Below are positions 40,555 through 50,581 of a DNA stretch of 64,000 nt, piece after piece. A program made the position numbers and the translations under genes. Origin of the DNA: Lithobates sylvaticus. Taxonomy: Eukaryota > Chordata > Amphibia > Anura > Ranidae. Every line of letters begins with the position of its first letter. Within the stretch, counting starts at the first letter, position 1. The notes below the pieces were generated by a model. It saw only the letters and a program-made list of their open reading frames with translations. It ran no database searches and was not told the origin of the DNA. The stretch is from assembly GCA_028564925.1 (NCBI GenBank), contig CM053034.1:153801356-153865355 (forward strand), read 5' to 3'.

Positions 40555-42564
40555 AAACACTCTACATGTATACACATTTGAAGCAAGATTCCAAAAATAC
40601 TTACTTTCTCTTCTGGTTCGCTTTGGCCCTCACTGTGACTCACGTCAGGGGACGTCCACAATGGCAATGTTTGTGCTGGGTCCAGGAGACAGATCCCATG
40701 ACTCCAAAGAAACATCCTGGGTGAGCTGACCACACAGATTTTCCTCTAAAAAGAAACAATACACCATTCATTAAGCCACCCCAAGTCCCATCTGTTTCTA
40801 GCATCCATTTTGCTACATTAGTTGACCAACCTTGCACTTGGTCTGATATCAATGTTTGCTCCTGACTAGTGGATTCCACCATGCTGCACTCTGGATTTTT
40901 TTTATAAAAAATGCATACAAAAGGGAAGGTGATGGAATTTTCCAGAGGGCAAACACTTGACAAGTGCCAACATTGAAAAAGTCCTGCAGTTGCCCCCCAC
41001 CCCTCTTGTCTCCTATGGGATATATGATGACCATCCTAGCAGGTGTGACTCTGTGTGACTGGGAGCCCCGGGGCCTCTCATTTACCCATATCTACACTGG
41101 CAAGGCTGCAATAATGGGCACTGATGAGCCAGGCCGCAACCAGAAAGTGTTCTTTACCCCTTAAGTTCTGCCCTAAGCCCATGACCTTTGGCCCACCTAG
41201 AAACACCCCTGTCGGTGGCTAAATGAGTGTGTTTGAAGTTGGCACTTACATTTTTGGGGGGAAGATGGCCTTGTTGCCTCCCCTGTTGGGGCCCAAGCGA
41301 AGGTAGCCTCCCTTTGTCCCTTGCAGTGGCTTGGCTGGAAAATGCTTTTTTTGTGCCTCCCTGTGGAAATAAAAAAAAAAACAATAAGTGCAAAAAAAAA
41401 AAAAATGTCCAAAAACATGACCAAATCAGAATGTTCATATATGCTTTATATTTACCTTCATCTTTGGAATCCCAAGTTATACAAAGATTTTATAAAAGCT
41501 TATAAAGAACTCTCTAGAGCTACTTGGAGAAAGAACATATACAGACAGCTAATTTATACATATACATATTGTTTAGATCCAAATATTGCTTACTTTTTTT
41601 ATGATCTGATATATGTACGCCATCTTGTTCCCAGTGTTTTAGATCAGACCATCTTTTTTGGATTTGGTCCTTTGATCAGTCCACCGAAAATTCTCTCTGC
41701 AAAACGGCGATGAGCTTCTTCAAAATGCTGTCCTTTTGGCTGTTGGGTCTTTCATAATTGCGAAGCTTGCAGTCCTAATCGTGCTTCTCTTGGATGCGCA
41801 CCATCTCCACTATCTTACCCTTGCTCATGGGGGTTGCTTTGTGCCTCCTATGAGCTCCACCACCACAGGGCTGGCTGCAATCCGCCGAATCCACCATGTT
41901 GTCCCTCCTGAATGTTCCGCCGTGTGTGTCACATGCAGAAGAGAGAAGGTTGCGCCCCAGCATCATGACGCACTGAGAGCGGAGTTTGACGCATGCACAG
42001 TGTGTATAAAGCCAGAATGCATGGTCGATGGAACGGCCGTAGGAACAATCTTGGTGTGGAGGGCGAACGATCACCAGTGCACCAAAAGCAGCAGAAAATG
42101 AAGGTACAATCGGAAATTGGGGCATAGGTGGTTAGTGGTCTATACTGCTTAGATTGAGGCCTATATTGGGACCAGCTTATGGGTTAAGCCAGACATTATG
42201 GTTTCAGAAAACAACATACAGGTTTGGTAGAGTGGATTTGCACTGATTCTGGCAATATCTGTTTATCATCTGATTGCTACTGGGAAGGGAACAAATGGGT
42301 TAGTGGAAGGTACGGGGGAGATAAAACTTTGGGAAGGGAAAAAAGCACAGGGGAAGGATGGGCCAATCAAACTTGCATGTGAATTGTCACCAAAATAAAA
42401 AAGCAATAGCTTAAAATATTGTTCTGTGACAGTCTGTGACATGTCATATGGTTTGGAGAATAATAGCAGCAGTTTTTAGAAGGCAGCCCAGTTTGAAGAT
42501 CTAAGAAGCGGCAAAGAAATCCTCTGGAGGTACTGGGAAGAGAAACAGAAGGCGCCACTCTAAG
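40555..42564. other. No gene recognised (2 kb)
   Basis: Open frames up to 130 codons exist (41.3-42.1 kb) but their translations show no domain and overlap each other on both strands. A-runs at 41370-41405. No inverted ends found. Confidence 0.45.
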
Positions 42565-42870
42565 TGCAATAAATAGTGGAAATTTTTAATGTAAAGGGTT
42601 AAAAATAGCTGTACTCACAAAAGTACTATGTCCAAAGGCGTGTGATACTGAGATGGTGAGCCGGATGTCCATGGAAGGTGTAGAACAAGCGATTTCCGTA
42701 TCCTGGAGGTGCTGTCTTGTTGCTAAAAACGAGCTGGGGCATCCACTGCTGACACTTCCTGGTCAGTGGAGCGCACAGCAGCAACCAGGTGGATTGGTTT
42801 ACTTCTGGGGGAGGGAGCCGGTCTCGTCCAATAGGCAAACGTTTTCAGAGCATGCGCTTTTTCCTCAGGC
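42565..42870 (-). repeat. Hammerhead-headed unit with ATTAAA tail
   Basis: The minus strand begins CTGAGGA (42862-42868), then an AGC/GCT hairpin, GAAAAC (from 42846) and, 10-15 bases later, TTGGAC. About 250 bases further is ATTAAA (about 42585). The order matches the units at 2.0 and 26.4 kb. Confidence 0.45.
42841..42868 (-). ncRNA. Hammerhead-like ribozyme core
   Basis: CTGAGGA satisfies CTGAnGA. The AGC-ATGC-GCT helix II is well closed and GAAAACG resembles GAAAC with one extra A. Helix I is not evident. Confidence 0.4.
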
Positions 42871-42984
42871 CTCTGACGGCGGTGACTCGAGTATAAGCCA
42901 AGGGGGGCCCTTTCAGCCCTAAAAAAAGGGATGAAAATCTTGGCTTATACTCGAGAACAGCGTGTCATGCAGACAGACGGCAGT

Positions 42985-43207
42985 GTTCAAAAGCCGCGCC
43001 TCCTCCTCCCCCCCGTCCGTGATAGGAGGAACACTAATTTTCCCAGCAGTAAGTCAGTGTGCAGTGTTCCGCCTATCACGGATGTCCTGTCATTCTCATC
43101 TCATGGACAAGGATGAGAGGATGTCCGTGATAGGCTGAACACTGACTGCTGGGAAAACAGAGTGTTTCTCCTATCACGGACGAGGAGGAGGAGGAGGTGC
43201 GGCTTTT
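42985..43207. repeat. Palindrome of about 220 bp
   Basis: CGTCCGTGATAGGAGGAACA at the left matches TGTTTCTCCTATCACGGACG at the right in reverse. Inner pairs include GTGATAGGCTGAACACTGAC with GTCAGTGTGCAGTGTTCCGC. Centre near 43100. Confidence 0.8.
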
Positions 43208-43329
43208 GAATGTGTAATGGCGCCTTACACGCTGATCGCAATGGGGGACACAGGACATCTAACGATCGGCACAAGACTGCAATGGTGGACACAGGTGGCA
43301 GATCGGCACAGGTAGGCTGCAATGGACAC

Positions 43330-43440
43330 AGGAGGGTTTGTACAGGACACGGGGGGTATGTACAGGACACAGGGGGGTATGTACAGGACACAGGGGGGTA
43401 TGTACAGGACACAGGGGGGTATGTACAGAACACAGGGAGG
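43330..43440. repeat. 21-bp minisatellite, about five units
   Basis: Units of GTACAGGACACAGGGGGGTA plus T. Confidence 0.9.
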
Positions 43441-43610
43441 CATGCAGCTGCAGATGGGCATTTACTGACCCTTTTTTCCACTTACAGTAGCTGCTGCATT
43501 TTTCATCCTCGGCTTATACTCGGGTCAATACGTTTTCCCAGTTTTTTTGTGGTAAATTAGGGGCCTCGGCTTATATTTGGGTCGGCCTATATTTGAGTAT
43601 ATATACGGTA

Positions 43611-43740
43611 CCTTATTCCTTATTGCCACAGGCATCCACATTTTTACAGGAATGCCCCCCCCCCCCCCCCAGATTATTCTTTCCTTCCTGACCAAGCAGA
43701 ATATTCCCATCATACATTTTCCCAGGTAAATCTCCCTAAC
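43611..43740. repeat. Dispersed repeat, inverted copy of 25745-25830
   Basis: CCTTATTCCTTATTGCCACA through GCAGAATATTCCCATCATAC is the inverse of the 25.8-kb copy; a C-run lies at 43657-43670. Confidence 0.6.
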
Positions 43741-43974
43741 AAGGGCACAGACAGCAATAAAAACCTAGGTGTTTTAATCCCTGTTTATCAAACAGAGATA
43801 ATTTATCTAATTTCAGTTCTCAGAGAAAAATCATCTCCTCTGGCACCCTGTTTATGAAGCAGAGAACATTTGTTCTCAGAAGGAGAAGAAAGAAGTTTTT
43901 CCTCTGAGAACACCTGAGATCTGTGTAGAAGGGGGAGGGCTGCCTGTGATCTCCTGAGATACCTGCGTGATTAA

Positions 43975-44886
43975 CCGCTTGCCGACCAGCCTCCGTCATT
44001 TTACTGTGGCAGGTCGGCACAATCCCATGAACCGTCGTAGCTATACATCATGGGATCGGGATAGCAGGCGCGCGCACACGCCCGCTGCACTACGGGGGTG
44101 CCGATGCTCGTGGCTGACGGTCGCGATGACCACCGGCCACGAGCGATCATGAGCACAAGAGGCAAAACACAGAAGTGTGTGTGTAAACACACAAGTCCCT
44201 GTTCTGTTCTGTTCTGTGAGGAGTGACAGATCGTGTGTTCCTAATAGCTAAGAACCACGATCTGTCATTTCCTCTAGTCAGTCAGGGAACACATTTAACC
44301 CCTTGATCGCCCCCTAGTGTTAACCCCTTCCCTGCCAGTGACTTTTTTATAGTAATCAGTGCATTTTTATAGCACTGATCAATGTATAAATGCCAATGGT
44401 CCCAAAAATGTGTCAAAAGTGTTCGATGTGTCTGCCATAATGTCGCAGTCCCGATAAAAATTGCAGATCGCCATCATCACTAGTAAAAATAAAATAATAA
44501 TAAAAATGCTATAAATCTATCCCCTATTTTGTAGATGCTTTTGCACAAACCAAAAAATATATACGCTTATTGCGATTTTTTTTTACCAAAAAATATGTAG
44601 GAGAATACATATCGGCCTAAACTGAGAAAAATATTAGCTTTTTTTGAAAAAAATGGGGATATTTATTATAGCAAAAAGTACAAAATATTGTGTTTTTTTC
44701 CCAAATTGTGGCAGGGGCAATAAATTACCACCCCGAAGAAAGCTCTATTTATGGGGAAAAAAGGACGTAAATTTTGTTTGGGTGCCGCGTCGCACGACCT
44801 TGCAATTGTCAGTTAAAGCAACGCAGTGCCGAATCGCAAAAAATGGCCCGTTCATTCAGCAGCCAAATCTACCGGGGCTGAAGTGG
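43975..44886. mobile_element. CCACTTGCCGAC-family element (copy 3), complete
   Basis: TTAA lies at 43971-43974 and 44887-44890. Ends CCGCTTGCCGACCAG and CGGGGCTGAAGTGG. 912 bp, no coding region. This copy shows both authentic ends and serves as the reference for copies at 15.3, 15.8, 45.1 and 59.9-60.6 kb. Confidence 0.8.
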
Positions 44887-44949
44887 TTAAAGAGCAGCTG
44901 AGTTTTAAAAGTGAAACCAAAGTTAAAAAGACCATGTAATTACATGAAA

Positions 44950-46420
44950 ATAATAAGCACTGGCGCTTTTTTTAACTCAGTTTTTTTACACACATTTTGG
45001 CACATTCTTTAAATGTGTATTTTGGCCTTTTTTATTGCTCATTTTGGCATTATTTACGTGCATTTTGCAGTTTTTTTAACATGCCATATTCTTATAACGT
45101 GCATCTGCCCGTGGGATTTTTTTATTGTGCATTTTGGTGCTTTTTTAACCATTTGCCCACTGGGCAAATTCCAGCACTCCTCTCCTACATGTAAAAATCA
45201 TGTTTGTTTTTTTTGCTAGAAAATTAATCAGAACCCCCAAACATTATATATATTTTTTTTAGCAGAGACCCTAGAGAAAAAAATGGCAGTCATTGCAACT
45301 TTTTTGTCACACAGTATTTGCGCAGCAATTTTTCAAATGTGTTTTTTGGGGGGAAAAAAACACTTTTATAAAAAAAAAAAAAGTTAGCCCAATTTTTTTG
45401 TATAATGTGATAGATGTGTAAATAGATACCTCACATGTCACGCTTTAAAATTGCACACACTTATGGTATGGCGCCAAACTTCAGTACTTAAAAATCTCCA
45501 TAGGCGACGCTTACATTTTTTTTACAGGTTACATATTTAGAGTAAGCGCCCATTGTAATAGGAATGGTGCGTGACAGGTCCTCTTTATGGAGAGATGTGG
45601 GGTCTTATAGACCCCACATCTCTCCTCTAGGCATGAAAGGCTTTGTTTATTTCTGCCGGCCCAGACGTGACATTATAACACCCCTTGGAAATCTCTATGG
45701 CTAACTTCCACCGGCGGTGGATTCTTTCTCCGGGTCACCAATGGCACAGGCGTTGAAGGGAATTGCTGGCAGAAAAGATTGATATCTGAATGATGTCTGT
45801 AGCTGCAGGCATCATTCAGATATAACCACTGAAAGCCCAGGACATCATATGACGGCCAGAGGTTGGCAAGTGGTTAAACACACATTTTGGCACAGGTTAT
45901 TTTAACATGCATTTTGGTGTGGTTTGTAACGCACATTTTGACGCTTCTTTTAGCATGTAGTTTGACACTTTATCATGCATTTTGATTTGCCTTTTTAATG
46001 CGTATTTTGGCAAACAGCACATTTGCTAGCTACTTTTGGGGTGCCATTAACAATTAATGACACTGCAAGCATATCATGCATTTTGCATGTGTTTCAGGAA
46101 TGCACACAAAAAAACGCAGGTAAAAAATTTGCCAAAATACATGTTAAAAAAGCACCAAAATGCACATAAAAATGTGCTAAAATGCATTTTAAAAAACGCG
46201 CCAAAATGTGTGTTAAAAACTGTACCAAAATACGCACATTTTGGCGCGTTGGTAGTGTATTTGTCAAATGACAAAATGTGGGGCAAAATGCATATCTGCT
46301 AACTGCATTTGGGGTGCCATTAACAATGAACGGCACCCAAAAGCACATTGCATATTTTGACACAATTTTACAGCAATTTGGATTTGTGGCAAGAATTACG
46401 CAATTCTGCCAACAATTCTG
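44950..46420. repeat. Large inverted repeat of CATTTTGGC-type units, split by a TTAA element
   Basis: The left half repeats TTTTTTAAC-x-CATTTTGGC motifs on the plus strand every 20-30 bases. The right half (46090-46260) repeats the inverse (GCCAAAATG, AAAAAAGCACC). A further pair GGGGTGCCATTAACAA occurs at 46037 and 46311. The element at 45149-45873 interrupts the left half. No coding region. Confidence 0.55.
45149..45873. mobile_element. CCACTTGCC-family element (copy 4)
   Basis: TTAA lies at 45145-45148 and 45874-45877. Ends CCATTTGCCCACTGGGC and GGTTGGCAAGTGG. The interior differs from copies 1-3, so it is a distant subfamily. Confidence 0.7.
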
Positions 46421-46500
46421 CATTGCTCAGGTGTGAATGAGTCCTAAAATAAAAATACATTATAACTATACTGTGTGTGTGTTTGTACTGTGTGTATATA

Positions 46501-46826
46501 GAGTATCTCACAGAAGTGAGTGCACCCCTCATATTTTTGGAAATATTTTATTATATTTTTTCATGTGACAACACTGAAGAAATGACACTTCGCTACAATG
46601 TAAAGTAGTGAGTGTACAGCTTGTATAACAGTATAAATTTGCTGTCCCCTCAAAATAACTCAACACATTAATGTCTAAACCGCTGACAACAAAAGTGAGT
46701 AGACCCCTAAGTGAAAATGTCCATATTGGGCCCAATTAGCCATTTTTCCTACACGGTGTCATTTGACTCATTAGTGCTACAAGGTCTCAAGTGTGAATGG
46801 GGAGCAGTGTGTTAAATTTGGTGTTA
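46501..46826 (+). mobile_element. Tc1 element, left terminal fragment
   Basis: Closely matches the first 330 bases of the element at 8781 (AGTATCTCACAGAAGTGAGT, then TAAAGTAGTGAGTGTACAGC) up to AAATTTGGTGTTA. It then stops before the transposase start. No right end follows. Confidence 0.85.
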
Positions 46827-46834
46827 AACTGTTT

Positions 46835-47190
46835 TCTCTTTTAGCAACGCTTTACCGTTGTTTTAGCAGTGCTTTTTTTTTTTTTAAATGTGCCAAAAAG
46901 CGCCGCTGCTAATTGAAATGAATGCGCTTTGCAGGCGCTTCGGCAGCGCTGCCCATTCATTTCAATGGGCAGGGGCGGTGGAGGAGCGGTGTATACATGT
47001 ATATAAACCGCTCCAAAAATGCTGCTTGCAGGACTTTTTCTAACGTCCTGCAAGCACAGTGTGCCAGTGTGAAAGCACTCTGGCTTTCACACTGGGGATG
47101 CAGGGGAAGCGTTTTTCAGGCACTTTACAGGCAATATTTTTAGCCCTTTAGCGCCTGAAAAACGCCTTCAGTGTGAAAGGGGTCTTAAAG
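46835..47190. repeat. Short-element remnant rich in hairpins
   Basis: Hairpins at 46915-46965 (GCGCTTTGCAGGCGC; CATTTCAATG), 47030-47060 and 47065-47095. The right end reads CAGTGTGAAAGGGGTCTTA, a terminus also seen at 63668. Left border not found. Confidence 0.45.
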
Positions 47191-48157
47191 TTTTGCCTTT
47201 AGATATACTTTAACCCTTGCAGTGGGGAGGGAGTCCCACTACAAGTATAACTTTTTTATTCTGTTTCTTTTTCAAAACACCCCAAAGAACGAGTCCTGAC
47301 TCAAAATATGGAATCATTGAAAATATACTGTGCTTGCCCTTTAATAATGAACAAAATATTTATATGGGATAAATTAAACTTCTTAATTACCTTCTAAATA
47401 ATAATCAATGGACCAAGGGCTTTATGACGCAGATCTGCTGAATTGATTACATGAATGTTATATTATTGAACTTGGTAGCAATTTGTGTGTAAAGGTCAAT
47501 GTGCAAAAATGATCACATATGTTTTTGCTCAAAATCTTTTCCTTAGGCCAGCATTGTGTTTCTATAAAGTGACTGCTAAGAGCAGGAAGAAGAACTACTT
47601 GAGATAGAGATTTAAAAAAATGAAATATACATTTAAAAGAAACAGAAGCTTTAAATACTTAGTTGAAAAAATGCTCATTTAATGTGGGAAAAATAAAGAT
47701 TTAACACCAAAGTGATAATTATTTTTGTAAATTGAGCTTTTGGACACAGGAGATAATAAGGAACACATGAAAAATAATTCAAGCAGTCGTTTTGAATTGA
47801 CACTAATGAATCTTGAACTAACTAGGTGGGCTAAACTATTTGCAGTCTTAGGTGTCTGAACAATGCTTCTAATTATAGCTAAAGGATCTGAATTTGGGTG
47901 TTAAATTCAGTTGAAGGATCAAAGGGCGAAAATCCCTTTATGTGGCTGTCCTATTGTAATCGCACTAATAGCAATGGACACTGACGTAAATGGGGTATTT
48001 AAAGCCAGGCCAGCAAAACCGATGTAATTGTCAGAATTGTAGCTCCTATACATCACGTATTTATAGAGAGCAAAGAAGTGTATATGGTTGGACAATGCAA
48101 TTTACATGACAAGTATTTAGATCAATCCATTACCATGTATATTTTAGAGTCAAGCTA
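47191..48157. other. No gene recognised
   Basis: AT-rich single-copy-looking DNA without repeats, domains or inverted ends. Confidence 0.5.
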
Positions 48158-48165
48158 GAAAAACC

Positions 48166-48272
48166 TTTCCTGACAGACTCCATGGCAGCCTACGTATGGG
48201 TTAATCCCGCCTCTCCTACCTCATAGGACCCCACTCCCATAAATCTTTGCTCCTAGCCAGGTACCGTGTTCC
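48166..48272 (+). repeat. DIRS left inverted terminal repeat
   Basis: From TTTCCTGACAGACTCC to GCCAGGTACCGTGTTCC; inverted match at 53668-53775 with very few differences. Confidence 0.9.
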
Positions 48273-49414
48273 TTTTTTGTCCTCCTCCTTAGGACTAAAG
48301 AGGTAGTTCTTACCTTAAGGAGTAGTTGATCCAGGCCTGGCGTTTCCCCTTGCGTTGGCGATGGAAGAATGGCGGTGTTGCAGTCCAGTTACCCAGCTAT
48401 TAGCAGGGTGGATACGGGTGATGTTGTGGTGCCCTGAAGAGCTTACTATCCAGTCATTGACTGGCAAGCGGCAGTTTGGCCAATCGTCCTCGCTATTAGC
48501 AGGAGGCCTCCCCCCCCCCCATCGATACCCGGTCATGGTCGCTTAGGAGGCGCTTGAGGGTCAGGTCGGATCATCTTCGTGCTGGATGGGTATCGTATGT
48601 TTACTTGTTTCTCCATGGCAGCCTGTGTGTATTCTGTGTGTGTTTCTGTCTTCCTGGTATGGCGGCTGGAGCGCATCTGCGTTCCAGTCCGCCGCTGCTC
48701 GTTCCTACTGCGCGTGCGCACGGCCTCGATCCAGATCGAGGCTTGGTTTGCGCCTGCGCGGTTCGACGGGTCAGCGGTGGCCGCGCATGCGCGCGGACGT
48801 CGGGGGGCGGCGTGCGACGACGTTCGGAGCGCCGTGACGTCATCCAGGCGGCAAATTCAAATAGCTGTCAGATACAGCTATGCCCTGGCTTCATACAGAC
48901 ACTGCAGACGCCGGTTCTTGTACTGACAATACTTGTGGAAGGTAGGCTGGGTGCTTTCTATTCATATGCTATGAGTTCCTGTGGTTATACTGTTCTTGAA
49001 TGTTTATGGTCTATATTTCACCTGCAGTCTCTGCTGTTCTGTTGCCATGGATGTGTCGTCGCCGCCTAGTGGTCAGCCCTTATGCCGCAGGTAGGACGGA
49101 ATATTTTTTTCCCTCTGCCTGTTTTGCATGGGTTTTTGAGGATTGGGGAATTATAAAGTATATTTCTTTCCTGTTGTTTCCTCAGCCCTTCTAGGTCCGA
49201 TCATCATTCAGTAGCACGTGAAGAAAAATCTAGGTCACAGCGTGACCAATCAAAATCAAAGTCTTCTTCTAGACATCATACGGATAGGTCAAGGTCCGGA
49301 TCTAAACGTGATTCCCACCGCCATTCTGGTCGCTCAGAGAAAAAAGCCTGCTGGGGGTGTAGGGCTCATGTCCCGGAGGACAAATCCCTATGTGAAGCAT
49401 GCTACTCCAAGGCT

Positions 49415-50581
49415 GTGAGGGAGAGAGGTGCAGGAGACCAGCAGGTGGAAGCACTGGTTAGAAAGGTGGTACAGGAATCTCTGAATAGGACAGATTCAGC
49501 CCACACAGCCATTCCTCCCTCAGCACCAGCCTCAGCCGCGGACGTAGTGGATCTTGAAGTTCCAGGTCCTTCTCACGACAATTTTTCATCAAATGGATCC
49601 TCCGATAGTGAGGTTGAGGTGGATGAATATGGAGCGGGGTTCGACTTCTCCCAGGTTCCTCATCTGGTCAGGGCAGTTAAAGACGCGCTGAAATGGGAAG
49701 ACCCGATAGAGATGCCCTCCAAACAGAAAAAGTATTTCAAGCATCTGAAAAAAGAGCGCCCGAATTTCCCCTTCTTGGGGGAGCTAGGTGAAATCATATC
49801 TGATGAATGGGGGAAGGTTGAAAGAAAGAACTCTTTGATCACCAAAGTAGCGAAAATGTACCCATTCAGGAGTGAGGAGGTGAAATACCTGGATTCAGCC
49901 CCCCTCATTGATGCTGCACTGATGAGATTGGTGAGACATGTTACGCTTCCACTGGAAGACACAGTGTCATTCAGAGACGGTCTGGAAAGGAAGATCGATA
50001 CTGATCTCAAACGAGTATATATCACCGCAGGGATGGCCTGCAAGCCGGCCTTGGCTCTTGCGGCCTTGTCAAAAGCCATGGAAACCTGGACAGATGACGT
50101 GGGTGCAATCCTGGGAAGTATATCCGAAGATGTGCTCAGGAATTCTCCAGTACATGAATTAAGGATGGCATCGGCTTTTCTGGGGGAAGCATCCCTGGAC
50201 ATTATCCGGTTAGTAGCGCGTGTCATGCTATCTTCGGTCACAGCTAAACGTGCTCTATGGTTACGTCCATGGGCAGCGGATCCTGCCTCCAAACAGGCAT
50301 GGTGCAAGATTCCCTTTGAGGGTTCTTCCCTCTTTGGGAACAAGCTGGACTCGGCCATCACACGCGCTACTGGGGGTAAGTCGGGTTTTCTACCCCAGGA
50401 TCGTCGTCTCTTGAGCCAGAGAAGAACCCAACCCAGACAGGATCAGGAGCGTGCTAGGGACGCACGGCGATACAGACCTGGTAGGGAATTCAGAAAAAAC
50501 TGGAAAAGAAACCAACCTTCAGGTCAGAAGTCCACAAAGGCCACGTCTTCCGGGGGTCGTGATGCGACTAAGTCCTTTTGA
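49415..50581 (+). CDS. DIRS ORF1, gag-like protein
   Basis: 388 residues from the Met at 49415. The same frame is open further upstream to about 49193 and includes a Ser/Arg-rich stretch and two CxxC pairs (CWGCRAH...CEACYSKA), so the true start is probably upstream. Downstream are an acidic patch, a helical central region (residues about 85-290) and a basic Arg/Gln/Lys tail suited to nucleic-acid binding. This layout is usual for DIRS ORF1, whose product is thought to act like Gag. It ends two bases ahead of the likely start of the reverse-transcriptase gene. Confidence 0.75.
   Translation: MRERGAGDQQVEALVRKVVQESLNRTDSAHTAIPPSAPASAADVVDLEVPGPSHDNFSSNGSSDSEVEVDEYGAGFDFSQVPHLVRAVKDALKWEDPIEMPSKQKKYFKHLKKERPNFPFLGELGEIISDEWGKVERKNSLITKVAKMYPFRSEEVKYLDSAPLIDAALMRLVRHVTLPLEDTVSFRDGLERKIDTDLKRVYITAGMACKPALALAALSKAMETWTDDVGAILGSISEDVLRNSPVHELRMASAFLGEASLDIIRLVARVMLSSVTAKRALWLRPWAADPASKQAWCKIPFEGSSLFGNKLDSAITRATGGKSGFLPQDRRLLSQRRTQPRQDQERARDARRYRPGREFRKNWKRNQPSGQKSTKATSSGGRDATKSF

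Larger units (their letters stand above)
42885..43610. mobile_element. Short element with TACTCGAGTATA-type ends
   Basis: The left end ACTCGAGTATAAGCC and the right end GAGTATATATACGGTA share the motif of the 17.9-kb terminus. The interior holds a palindrome around 43100 and a 21-bp minisatellite. No coding region. The translated arrays (CTYPPVS-type) are artefacts. Confidence 0.6.

Noticed and set aside
43210-43560. Frames with repeated GGYVQDT or CTYPPVS
   Set aside because: Translation of the 21-bp minisatellite inside a non-coding element.
49660-50361. 233-residue frame antisense to DIRS ORF1
   Set aside because: Mirror of a real coding strand; no domain of its own.
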